Assembly (NCBI GenBank): GCA_973895155.1
Contig: OZ316895.1
Span: 13,764,001-13,828,000 of the forward strand
Reading direction: 5' to 3'
Length of the DNA: 64,000 bases
From: Marsupella aquatica
Lineage: Eukaryota > Marchantiophyta
Shown here in pieces: positions 13,903-26,000 of the stretch; positions within the stretch are counted from its first letter, which is position 1; every line of letters starts with the position of its first letter. The notes below the pieces were generated by a model, which did not search any database, was not told the origin of the DNA, and saw only the letters and a list, made by a program, of their open reading frames with translations. A program made the position numbers and the translations under genes.

Positions 13903-14230
13903 ATGGCAAAATTGTCATCGTCTCCTACAAGTATTGGGGAAATATTGGAACTCCATAAAATCCCTAAACTCCAAAAAGAGACGGTCATGGCAACTATTAA
14001 GAGCATAATTGGCTTGGGAAGCTCAAGAAAAGCTCGAGCTGCGAGTCTTCCCATAACAGCATGTTTCCCAGACAGAAGAGAGGTGGCAAGCACTGACAAT
14101 AAGAAGAAGTTTAGATCATCATGGAAAGTTGGAAAGAAGGATGCCAAAGTAAGACTAAGGGGTGAAGACGCTCTTGATTCACCTCAACATAATGGAATCC
14201 AGGGTATTGAATTAAAACCTGTTAATTATG
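13903..14230 (+). CDS. probable first coding exon, unrecognised protein
   Basis: An open frame begins with ATG at 13,903 and is basic and Ser-rich, with a run of Lys/Arg near the middle (DNKKKFRSSWKVGKKD). It reaches a possible GT donor after 14,230 in phase 1. A candidate next exon at 16,190-16,297 accepts phase 1 and stays open (TRTVGATTQSSFSKRNK), ending at AAAG/GTGACA in phase 1. The link onward to the exon at 16,802-17,599, which starts in phase 0, does not fit, so a small exon may be missing or this may be a separate gene. I do not recognise the protein and assign no function. Confidence 0.4.
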
Positions 14231-15164
14231 GTAATATCTATCAGGTCCACAAATATTGACCCTTTGCTTTTAAAAGAAGGATAAATTTGGGAACCTCCAT
14301 GTGAGTACCATAAACAATTTAAACAAAATAACACCCTGTCACTGGTGTCCATGTGAAATCCAATATGTATCCTTCCATCATAATTAAATAGCCCAAAACA
14401 AAGTGACCACACATCAAATTTAAAATGTCACTGTACTGTCCTACATGACATATACAATCTTGCCTTTAAGTAAACAATAATTTTCAGTCATGAAACCAAA
14501 GTATATAATTACAAGTGTGGGCACCCAATTGTTTAGTGACGATTGAAGTTTTGATTTGCTATCTTGCTATTTTTCATCATTTAAAAATTTAGGAACGTAC
14601 AACACCCCTTAAGTTTCTTAAAATCTCAATTTTCACAAAGCTCCAATCTTTCTAAATTTAAGTTTTCACTAGCCCCGATTACCCGTTCTTTGAACATGAA
14701 TAGCGGAGAGGACAATAAAAGAATTATCAAAATATTTTTTTGATTCATATTATTTGAAGATTAATGAAATGATAAAAAAACCCATCATTTTAATAATCAT
14801 ATATAATATATCATTCTCCTTGATGTGCACAGGCTTTTTGTATGCACATCCATGTTCTATGCACATATGTTGTGGAAGGGCCATACTACCTATATTTTTT
14901 TAATGTAAATATTTAAAAATTATCATATAAAACTGGCATGTATATACATCATAGTCATGTCATAAGTTTTTCCCATGTATATGATGATCATGCACATGAT
15001 GACCATAGAGTTACGGTCTAGAGGCTTCACTCTAGACCCTAGCTTGTGAAAAGTAGGCTGCAATTCGTGCTTTATTAGTAAAATTTACCTGTGTTGGTAG
15101 TGGCAAAAAATTTCAGAATGTTATAATTGACAAATTTACATTCCTTGTGTATGGCAAGGGTTGA

Positions 15165-15240
15165 ACTGAGGACCACCATTGCCCACACCAGAGTCTCAAC
15201 CAGTGGGTTGGACTTAAAGTCTAGCTGCATAATTATTATA
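15165..15240 (-). repeat. possible tRNA-derived SINE fragment
   Basis: Read on the minus strand, a sequence resembling a tRNA gene's B box (CAGTTCAACCC) follows a weak A-box-like stretch. It is not a functional tRNA; no cloverleaf could be drawn. Another weak tRNA-like stretch (TGGCTCTATGGTAGCTC) lies at about 16,390-16,460 on the plus strand. Both are weak calls. Confidence 0.3.
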
Positions 15241-16801
15241 ACAAAGAATTTTTACTTTGTACCTTCTAATTGCAACTAAGAGGAGTGCTACATGAAGCTC
15301 TCTACTTGCGCACATAATTATTAGTAGTCGGTTATTAGCATTAAGTACAGTTATTATTTTTATTCCTCATGACCTGTGCTAGTTGCTATAAATTTTGTCA
15401 CTCTTTTTATCATTTTCAAAAATGATTTACATTTTAACTTACTGATTAAGATACACTACTGTAGGTGTAGTTTGACTATGGTACCAGATAAACTAACAAA
15501 TTATATTCAAGGATGGGCAATCTATTACAAGTGTAGGCATGGACAATCTTAGATTTTCTCAGACAGTAGATTCCAAACAAAAGTTTACCATCTATTAAAT
15601 TTGGCGTGGACAACAAGCTTTTGAGTAAAAGTTCGTGTTATTATTATCTCACATAATGGTATCCAGTACTAAGGAGTGATATTTTTCCTAAAATGTTCAC
15701 AAACAGGAATATTTAAGGAAAAATAGTCAAGAATTGAGCTCATAATAGATAATTAAAGCAGAACACAAATTGTCTACACCATCCTAACACTACTCTACAT
15801 GGATGGACCGCTTTGTGCAACACTGATTTTTTGGATGACCATATATTTTGGGGTCATACCCAGGGTACCTGGGGTAATTTAGATTTTAGATTCCACATTA
15901 TTAATCATAGTATGAAATGAGATTATTGCAATAAGGTTGGATTTGGATGGTGCAATCATTGACTTCAAACTGAGAACGAATAATATTAACATGAAAATGT
16001 TTGTTGTTCCAATGTAGTTCTGTTACTAACAGTCTTGTAGTGTTGTTTTTAATTGTTGTTAAAATGTTGATGCTTCAAAGTACACAATCAAGTATTGAAT
16101 AGAGTGCTTGATGCATGATGGTTGTTAACAATGCAAGTCATGGAATAAATCAATTTTGAATTATGATGTAAAACAATTTTCAATGACAGAAACTAGGACA
16201 GTTGGGGCAACCACTCAATCCAGTTTTTCTAAAAGAAATAAGAATTGCCCTGAAGGAGATGAGACATCAACACTGACCACATCAACTACAACTAAAGGTG
16301 ACAAAGAAAAACTATTAATTATCTAAGGGAGTGTATGAAAAGTGGGATAATATTAGAGACCTCAGTTCCAAACCTGGAATGCCCAAAGAGGCATGGCTCT
16401 ATGGTAGCTCACTTTGAGTTGAGACTCATAGGTGTAGAGTTTAAATGTTGCAACTGACTGCAATTCCCAATCTGTACGTGGGGTTTCACAGATTTTCCCT
16501 TTTTATTACAAAAATAAGTTCCAAACATGGAAATTTGCCTTGACCCACTTTAATATGCTTAAGTTCAGAAATCTAAACAACGTTGCTATTTGTGACTTAT
16601 TATCTGGTCTCAGATCAGCTTCAATATACCTTTCACATTAATCAAAGGTAAATGATAGATCAAGCTATATTTCAGCATATATTTCATGAGTACAAGTGAT
16701 TGTGACTTCTGTCCAATACTTCACCATAAACAACATTCATTGTCTCCATTAACTTAGTCTGCCACCATTTTTATGACTTTTATGGTTTTGTCATAACTTA
16801 G

Positions 16802-17599
16802 CAAATTGTCTTGTGGCAGATAGATGGAGACTTTATCCCATGCAATACAAATGAACAAAAGAAATCAAGACAACAAGCATATCTGAGAAAGTTACAAGAT
16901 GAAGAAACTAAGTTGTATGGAAAGTTTGAGGATGATTCTAAGCTGCAAGCTCGTGGAATCTATCTTAAGAACATCCAAGAAGAAGAGGCCAAGCTGTTTG
17001 CCTTCCCAATTAACCTGAAGGTTACTAGTTCCTGGGAAGGAGTCGAAGAAAAAGAAATAGAAAATAAGTATGCACGGTATGATTGTAAAACACGTGAAGC
17101 TTATCTAAAGAATCTCCAAGAAGTGGAGACCAAGTTATTTTCTTTCCCAAATGACTCGAATGTTATCAGTGCCTTGGATGACCTCGAAGAAGGACAAGAA
17201 AGACAACATCATTTTGTGAATGATGAGCTAAGGCAAATAAAGCTAAATAATATCAAGCAACTAGACATAGATGTAAAAGGTGAAGACTACCCTGCTGTTA
17301 AGGAAGCTTTGTGGCAAAGTGAGCTAGACCTCAAATTTAACCTAAGACAAGAACTCAAAGATAGTAAGTGCATTTCAAAACTTAAACTACATCAACTGGA
17401 TCATGCACCAGTCCTGTGGCCAAGCCCTCAAATGCAGAAAGCAATAATTGCAAGTCCTCCTCCCCTGGTATCAATATTGTCAAGCCCGATGGCAAGTAGT
17501 CCTGGTGATCAAGAAGAAGGTTCAGATCTTGGAAGCTTAAATGAGCACTTGCAAGGTACAGATAATGGCCCCATACAACAAGAGAGGGCCACTTCTCCG
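16802..17599 (+). CDS. exon with three internal YLKNLQEEE repeats
   Basis: This single long open stretch lies between an acceptor AG at 16,800-16,801 (or a second one ending at 16,819) and a donor GTAAAT after 17,599. There is no convincing ATG at its start, so it is best read as an internal exon, phase 0 at both ends. The product is acidic and helical-looking. It contains three tandem copies of a segment of roughly 30-50 residues built on AYLRKLQDEETKLYGKF, IYLKNIQEEEAKLFAFP and AYLKNLQEVETKLFSFP, followed by a Pro/Ser-rich tail. I do not recognise the family. The phase-0 donor matches a phase-0 acceptor at 18,735, so this exon and the Ser-rich block downstream may belong to one gene. Confidence 0.55.
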
Positions 17600-17836
17600 G
17601 TAAATTCATATACATTGTCTTTCATTTGAATATTGAAAAGACAGTTTAAGTTTAAGTGTGGAATTTGAATATTTGTTAGTTTTTATAGGGGGGATTTAAA
17701 TTGAAAAGACTTTCTCACTGAAACATGAGTTGTTAAGGTAAGCCCACAGTTCAGACATAAGGTCAAGGCTTTCTAGTAGGAAGGACCTGAAATGTGACAC
17801 AAACAAAAAAAATTCAAAACACCCCCTTTTTTCAGG

Positions 17837-17878
17837 GGGGGGGGGCGGGGTGGGGGGGGGGGGGGGGTGGGGGTGTGT
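17837..17878. repeat. poly-G tract with G-quadruplex potential
   Basis: A run of guanines broken only by single C or T bases, followed by GTGTGTGTG, lies in the presumed intron between 17,600 and 18,735. Four or more G3+ runs are adjacent, which is the pattern required for a G-quadruplex. Its true length may be affected by sequencing or assembly errors. Confidence 0.85.
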
Positions 17879-18166
17879 GTGTTTGGAACACAAGTCCTGG
17901 GCCATGGTCTGGGTCCTGGTTTTTGGTGGATGATGATATTAGGGTTCTACTTAGTGGGCCCATTTTGAAAAAATCCATGATGTTTCTCTTTTTTGTTTGC
18001 CAACCCTGAAAACTCACAATGAGGGATTTAATGAGTTTCTCTTTGGACCTCTTTTCTTTCAATTCATTGTACTTTGTTTGGCCTCTTTTGTTAATATATT
18101 ATGTCTGGCAGTATTCAGACTTATGGTATTTCTTTAATGTACTTTGTTTTGCCCTCCTTTGTAAAT

Positions 18167-18169
<3 letters not shown>

Positions 18170-18208
<39 letters not shown>
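18170..18208. repeat. (TC)n microsatellite
   Basis: About 39 bases of uninterrupted CT dinucleotide, in the same presumed intron as the poly-G tract. Confidence 0.95.
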
Positions 18209-18211
<3 letters not shown>

Positions 18212-18735
18212 ATAAGGTTGGTTTGTCACTAAAGAATTGCAGTGACCTTCCTTTGTTGTTCAACCCTGAACTCGACCAAGGTTTTCAGTACACGGCTCAC
18301 TAGGGCTCTTGTGCTTGGGCAGTCCGGTGGGGTTATTGTTCTTTTGGGGAGTTTTGTTCTTTGGTCATGTGGGATTTTTTGGCTTTTGGACCTTTGGCTC
18401 TTGCATTTCATGAGTTTTCTCGTTTGTTCTCCCCCGTTTTGTTGGGTTTGTTGGATCAAGTCTTCACATTTTAAATTTTTGTTTGCATTTGGGATCATGT
18501 CTCCAAGTTAGGCTTTTTTTGTTGTTCCTTTGCAATTATATATATAACTGTTTGCTAGCTGTGATAGAGAGCTTTCTGAGAATCCTCCAATTCGGCTCCG
18601 TAGTCCTGCATAATGTCTCCTCCTCTAATTGCTTCACGCATCTCGTCTAATTGCTTCATGCATCACGTCGATCAGCACCATTCGCAGTCTCAACAAGAAA
18701 TTTAATGCAGCTTGAATGATGTGCGCATGGCGTAG

Positions 18736-20738
18736 GAAATTCGAACCAGCCTTCAGCAAGAAGGCGCGAATACTGCACCTGAACTTGCGCGAGTCCTCCT
18801 CAACATAGAAAATCGAAGCAATCCTCAACATCGAGAAGCTGCAAATCCACGTCCTGAAGCAGAGGGAGACACTCGACGCAATCCTCAGCAACAAGAAGGT
18901 GATGGGAATGGAGTCCGCGACATCGATCCACGATACCAGAGGCCTCGAGTGGACAGAAGCGTCGGCACTGATGAGGAGCAGCGGAACAGCAGCATCTGGA
19001 AGACTTCGGACCCTGAGCTTGAGGTGTCGACACAGACGGAGGAGCGACTGGCGCTGCAAGGGCAGTCCGACGACGCAGAAGCTGGTCGAAATCGAGTCCG
19101 GGCCAGCTTCGAGAAGAACCTGGCCGAGCTCGATGCGGCCATCGTGCATGTTCATGTCCAGGAGGACAAGATGGCCAAGCTCTGCTCGGCTACGATGATG
19201 ATGTCGGAGCGAGCAGTACAGGGCAGCAGTACTGCTACCAGATCCCCGATCTTGTCTCGAGCCGTGGGAAAGCAGTCCAAGGGAGAAGCTGTCGAGGAAG
19301 ATCTGGAGAGCGATGTGGACTCCGATGACTTGTCTTTCCATGAAACGCAGGAAGAGTTTTCCATGGTCGACGACTCGGAGTGGCCCAAAACTGCAGGCTC
19401 AGATGTAGATTCACAGCAGGACGAATTCCAACGAATTCCAGGTGGTTGATTTATTCTCACGCGAGAACTCGTCGGGTAATCGGATATAAATCTCGTGAGC
19501 CGTTTGGTCCGATATCAAAGAGTCGAATCAACTTCTAGAGTACTCTGTCCTCGGTCGAATGTCAAGACTCGACCATCATTCAAATTATTATTCTGGACGA
19601 GTCCTAGTTAGACGGATTTTTTGTTACATAATTAGAGGATCACTTTACGCCAAATCAGTTCCAATATGATTTTGAGCCACCGCAGTTGTTCGTTTTGCTC
19701 GTTGATTGGAAAGTAACACAGCATCGGAGTCAAGCAAAGCACTAACTTCAAGCAATTAAGCCAAACCTGAGCTAAAACGAATGAACCAATCACACTTGAC
19801 TTCCAACTCAAAATGTACAGATATTCTTGCGGTTGGCTAGCAGGCTGTGATGAAGAGCCAGTTTCGATTCCAGGTCTTTAGCCTCCAAATTAAGTCCCAA
19901 ATTTGAATCGAGCCTCACTTGAACTGTGAAGACAAACTGACTGTCTTTTGAGTAATCGACTAACCACTAACCCAACAGCGTCATGCAGGTGATCACTATG
20001 TGGAAAGGCGGTGGAGGAGTCGAGACTTGAGATGGCTCGGTAGTAATGATTGTCGAGGTCTTGAAAGTACCACTTCTATGGTCCGTGATGGGAATACCTC
20101 GACAAGCAACTCCAACTTTACTGACGAGGACTTAGCTCTGCAAACCACATCGATCCAAAGACCCCGAAGCTACTCGGCGAATCGGGCCAAACTACTTGCC
20201 GGGGCTAGCTAGTGATGCAGCTCAGAAGACCCAACAACCATGTAGGCGTGTACCTTTGAACAATGCCGTAAGCTATTATGACGAGCAACAGTCGAGGAGA
20301 CCAAGTCTAGTACGGCGACGAAGCAGCAGTAGTGCGGCAATTCTGGCGAGATTGTCTGCGGTTGCAAGCAGCAGTAGCAGTGGGCAATTGTCAAGCGATG
20401 CTTCTGAAAACTATGATACAAGCTATCCTGATCAGGATATGATCAAGACGAGACAGTTATCGCGTACGCAAAGTAGTAACAATGAAGCCATTTCAGCTAG
20501 GCTATCTGAAATTGCACGAGACGAGGCTCAGCGATCAACAAGTATGGTTCCGAGCAATACCATCACTTATGAGTACTGTCCCACGAGACCACTTCGCAGC
20601 GAGAGTAGCAATACGGCAATCCTGGCAAGACTGGTGGCAGTTGCCAAAGGGGAGAACATTGAGCAAATCTCCGCGAAATCCTCTCTAAGCAATAATAATG
20701 AGGAAATTCAGATGAAACCTACATCCTCTAGTAGGCGA

Positions 20739-20775
<37 letters not shown>

Positions 20776-23048
20776 CGGCAATTCGGGGAATGCTCTCCAC
20801 AGTTCTAAACAACGAAGAGACTCGGCCATCACCAAGAGATACATTTGGACACTTGAATATCGAGCCTGACCAACAGCCTACACCACCTCGCCTGAGGCGA
20901 AGTAGCAGTAGCAGTGGTTCCGCGATTCTGGCTAGATTGTCTACAATCGTAGGTGAGGCTCAGAGATCTAGTGACAGCAGTCAGCAGTCTTCCAAGGACA
21001 GCATGATTGCCAACAGCTCCCATAATACTCGTCAAGAACTCCCGAGTACACCGGTCCCCAGGCGCAGCAGCCGCAGCGGCAGGAGCAGCTCTGCTGCCAT
21101 GCAAGGCAGGTTTTTGGTCAGTACGAACGATGAGACGCCTCAATGTCAATCGTCGGACCTTAGTAAACAGAACTTGTTCAGTTATAATCGCAAGGACTCT
21201 CGGAGAATATTCAGCCGCCAGCAAAGTATCGTCAACGGTGCAGGCTTACCTCTGCCCAAGCAACTCAATGTCCCGAGGGAAGATGAGGTACAACAATTGT
21301 TGAGAAATGTCCGAGTCGTCGTTGGCAATCCAAGCAAGGACGATGAGGAAATTGTCAGTAAGAGACCTGCCGCGAGACGAAGCAGTAGCGGTGAAGCAAT
21401 TTTGGCGAGGCTGTCTATCGCTTTCGGAAATAAGCAAACCTCAGGTATTACATTATTGTATTCTTGTACCGGGTCTAACAACTATCGCGTAGCTTAACTT
21501 AGGCACTGTCTTCAAAACTTCCTTGGATCATACGTCAGATCTAGTGTATTTCTATTGCAGATCGCAATACATGGTAATCGCGGCTTGTGAGTTAGGCAAT
21601 CACCTCGATCATTGCTAGATTACATAATTTGGTACTGTCAACTAATGGGGCGTTCAATTGGCTAAATCTCCACAAGGTGATCCATCTTTGGAAGCCAGCG
21701 ACAGGACTGAAACACTTCAACTGGACCAGGCGCAACAAGACACAGTAGTGCCCTCAGGAAAGGACGAGCCAATTCAGCAATTAAACAGAGCTTCAGCGTC
21801 ACCAAGCAGCAGTAGCAACTATCAAATCATATCGCAAGAGATGGAGCTGCAGGGGAGTAATCTGAGTACTCGATGCAGGGAAGTCTTGAGCATACACACC
21901 AGCAAGGAATCCCCAATGCCAACGGTATTGAAGATGGGTCTTCGATATGGAGATTTCTTAATCCATTCGAATACGATTAACCACCAGGTGACAATAAAAC
22001 TCATCTTGAGCGAAGCCTAGATGCAAACTCGGAACAAACCTGGTTGGTAACTGCACAGGAGCGAGAAATCATAAAGGCCTTGGCACAATTGAGGCAAGAC
22101 AGCCTGGACCGCATGACGGCTATAGAAAACTTACAAGTTCCCAATTTTGATGAGTTGGCACTAGCACAGTTTAGTGCTAAGGAATCGATGACTCGAATAC
22201 GGTCCATAACAATGACTCAGGATTGGGAAACAATTAAAGGCAAGCAAGTGGTTGTGCCAGGTGAGTATCTCACTGGCCAGGAGAGTGCCAGCACTTCTGG
22301 AACGACTCGGCAAAGGAGAGACTCCGAGGGAGATTCTGGACAGAAAAAAATTGAGGTGCAACGAACATGGGTGGCACTAATGGAGGAACGGGAGATTGCC
22401 AAAGCATTAGATCAGTTGAGCAACGAGAATCTGGGCCGAGGTACTTTAAGAAGCGGCCTATAGCTTTATGGGTCAGTTTTGCAAAGCTGACATTGTCTTT
22501 CAGTTGGACCTTTGTGCCCAAGCACGGAAGTTGAGCTTGTGCTTCGGAACTGAAAGGCGTTGCTGATGGAATGATCTTCATTCAACAGTTGGTAGGTGTT
22601 TTGAGTAAATTCAATTTCATAGTATTCTCAAAGGCTCCAGATTTTGGAACTGAACAAGCGTTCATGCCTAACAAGCATGCCTAACAAGTACTCAGGGTCA
22701 TCTCTCCGGAGCTTGTGGACTATCTTTCAATTCCCACAAGCATGATCAGATTGATTTCGAGCCAACTGGATGGTACTTAAGTTACTGTCCCTTTCATGAT
22801 CTGGCTGCTAGGTTACTTTCGAATCGTGCTGTAAACCAGTGCAAAGTTTGACCATGCCAACAGCTACGAACGACCACTGGAATTCGAGGAAACGAGCTCA
22901 GGAGCTACTGACAATCATAATGCAACTTCCTGAGTGGGACGAACGTCCTCGAATTGAGTACATGAGTGAGACGGCCCAAGCCATAGAAAGGAAAGTAGAT
23001 GCTGAATCTCCAAGCAAGCAGAGGAGGGATACATTTGAGAAAATTTGA
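18736..23048 (+). CDS. unrecognised Ser-rich repeat protein, frameshifted
   Basis: Five exons fit in phase: 18736-19441, 19989-21444, 21677-21856, 21988-22440, 22864-23048 (stop TGA). The frame is open from 18,736, right after an AG, so earlier exons are expected (16,802-17,599 ends in the matching phase). The product is disordered-looking and rich in Ser, Gln, Arg and acidic residues. The second exon encodes about eight copies of an Arg-Ser cluster followed by AILARLS-like residues, for example RRSSSSSGSAILARLS. The fourth exon holds two copies of an EREI-x-KAL-x-QL unit. At 20,204-20,211 a CTAGCTAG duplication shifts the frame; removing four bases would restore continuity. So the locus is either a recent pseudogene or carries a sequencing error. 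The exact end of exon 3 is uncertain. Base composition is richer in G+C than the flanks. No known domain recognised. Confidence 0.6.
20739..20770. repeat. (AGC)n trinucleotide run encoding polyserine
   Basis: About ten AGC units in the reading frame of the Ser-rich protein give a serine run inside motif copy five. Confidence 0.95.
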
Positions 23049-26000
23049 GGAGCCGAGTTAGCAATTTCTTCTTAATATCACAGTTGAGATTACCATATAA
23101 CATGTATAACATTTGACACATAGTAGTCTCGATCATCAGTAAGCTGTGCCTGGAAACAAGCATTTCAAAGCCGCCGTGGTGCTGAACTTCGCTGTCTAGC
23201 GACCCGAGACAGTGGCTCTAATTAGCAATTCAGTATGGGCGATACCCATGATGCTACTCGTCTCTACTGCTGGCGCGACCAGGTTTCTTATCAGGTTCCT
23301 CCGATCCCAAATCAATCTTCGCATAGGAATTCCAGGGTGCTATTGCCAACGCATTTCACTGGAGGGTAACGGTATCTTGGAAGGAAAGCAGGACGATAGT
23401 GTTCAATCATGCTCCTCGTGAAGAATTGTCTGGCTGGGCAGAGGCATTGGGAAATGTAGAAACTGTAAAGAATATGCCGTTCATCTCAAGTGGTGGAAAG
23501 CTTATTTTTATGATTTTGGGAGGATTGTATGGCAGTATTAATCGAACTATTTGCGGGGTTGATCCCAGATTGAAGTGTATGACCCCTTAGCTAGTCCAGT
23601 CCTTGAGAATCAATCCCGTAGGGCACGGTGCGTGGATTGCCAGATGCTTGGATTGCTGGTTCTGAGCTTGCGATGAGAGCTTGAAGGGCCCTGCGTTGGT
23701 AGAGCCAGGGGAATTTACAATGCAATCCATATTTGCCCAGGTTAAGCGCTCTCAGAATGCTCGTACGTTCCAAACAAGTCTAATCTGATGAGATCAGGCC
23801 TGGTCTACCGAGTCAATGTCTCTTTCGCCACAAGACTAGTGAGAATTCTGAGAGACGTGGTTACCTTAGAAGCGACTTAAAGCAAAGTAGTGGAAGGGAC
23901 AGGAATGAGATTTTGAAATTCATAATGCTGTGTGCAGTAGCGACATATGGCTGTTCGAAAACTGGCTTATCGACAGTGGCGGTGTTTCACTGATCAGTGG
24001 TGCTGCCGTGGGAATAAATGACCGCTAGTTCATATAGAATCTCAAACGTTTGTCCAGTATCGATGAAACAACGATGACAATTGGTGCTCTGTGCTCGAGC
24101 TGGACTATTAAACAAAAAATAATTACCCAGGGCCAAGAAAGGTACACAAAAGGCACAGAAACGCCCAGGTGAGACAGAAAGAGATAAATTTACTGAATGC
24201 ACCAAAAATGCCCTACTCGAGAAAATATTGGAAAAGGTTCCCAGAGGACCACACTAGAGAAGAGAACCAATAAAAAGAAATCTCCAAATGTATGTCAGCC
24301 AAGAATCATGGTTAACATTATAACCTTTTAAAACCAACCTACCTGAGTTGGCACACAATGAGTGAAGCTGCTGTCAATTGGGGAAAGAACAGTGTCTACA
24401 ACGAGAGACGCAACAACACCTGCCTCTGGTCCTGGCCAGGACTGGTTTAAAGTCTGGATAATTGTTGTTGTGGCAGTCAAACTTTGAAGGTTGGGTTTGC
24501 TTATTAATTTGTAAAGACTCTTTAGTTCACCTTCACATTGTTGGTGGTACCATAGCTTAAGCTTCCAGGGCAGCCTTTGTATTGTTGTGCTCCCTAACAC
24601 ATGCCACCTTGCCTTGGGTGAATTTGTAGAGAGTGTTGAACAAAGATGACATTCACAACAACAAGTCCATAATCATTCAACGCACAAGTAATCGACACAT
24701 TAGAGATATGTGGTTGACCTTCTCTGAAACTACGTCCACCGGAACACATGAGAGTTTTACTGCACTCTAGGCCCGTTGGTCATACCAAGTCTCCAAAATA
24801 CAAGTTCTCCCTCAACTGGCTTTGTAACACTGAGCCTGAGTTCTCTCCTATCCAAGCAAACACTCCATGAGGATACAATGTGTAACATGACTAACCTAAC
24901 CAAGTCTACGACTAAGGTTAAACCTAAATACGGTTTCAATCGTAACTCTAGACCTAAGAGTAAATGCCTAACAAACAAGCTACAGGTCGACCTGAAGCCT
25001 CCATAGCCAGGGTCGCAAAGCTACAATGGTAAGCTCCAATGCACTTTGCAGGAGGTAGTGGGAGCAGTGTTTAGGGTTCTTTGATACTCTTCCTCATTCC
25101 TCATTGCAATGTTTTTTTTGCCTTGAAAACATCTTTTTGAATTCCATTTACAAAGACAACCAAGACAAACAGGTGACCCCAAGGGCAGCAGAGAGGAAAC
25201 CAAAGGTCATAAGTCTGTGCCAAAACACAGGGTGAGCTGGCACCAGGAAAGATGCAAAGGCTTCCAAAAGAAAGACAACTAAACAAGCACCTTAACTACT
25301 CCAGTGCGAGTCACACACTCCATGAGACTGGCCAGTGCTCAGGTTCCAACAAGGTTCCCTTCAGTTGGTCTGCGATAGACGTACTTTACTATTGGTCTAA
25401 ACTGCATTGAATGCTCTAATCCTGTTGGACAAACTTAATTCATGGCGGGCAATGTGGGACTGGAGGAACCTGCAATTTGTTCAAGTGCCTGGACTTCCCA
25501 AAGACCTGCATGCGCCCTATAGTACGTCAAAACACATGCAGTGTACGTATTGGTGGTGGACTTCCCCGCCTAGATCCTCTCTCGGTGTCTGGCCCAGTCT
25601 TTCCCTAGGTAGATTCCTAGCCCGTGCCAGAATTTCTGAATGACAGCATGTGGGTTGGACCGGGTGTGCTCAATGAAGTGGGAACTACAATCCTTCCAGA
25701 TGTTCCAGCAAAGAATGGTCCGTAAGATATGCCAAAGCTTGCCTGGAACACTCTGACCACTCCTCCGGGAGAGGTTCAGCCACAAAGATGTGCATCCGTT
25801 GTAATCCTGTTAATTCCTCGTTGCAATGTTTTGGGTTAAGGGATTCCCTATATTAAAAAACTCCCCTCAATCCCCCTCCTTGGTCCACCTTCACTTCACA
25901 ACCTAGGCCAAACTCATGCCAAAACCCTCCCCTTCTTCTCTAAACTTGGTGCCCACACTCTTGACAAACCCACAATTGCTGATTTATGGATAATTACTCA

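Noticed and set aside
18634-19341. A 235-codon minus-strand frame
   Set aside because: It is the antisense shadow of the GC-richer plus-strand exon at 18,736-19,441; its Leu/Arg-rich composition fits a shadow.
20829-21481. Minus-strand frames over the Ser-rich exon
   Set aside because: They mirror AGC/CAG-rich coding DNA and lack splice or start signals.
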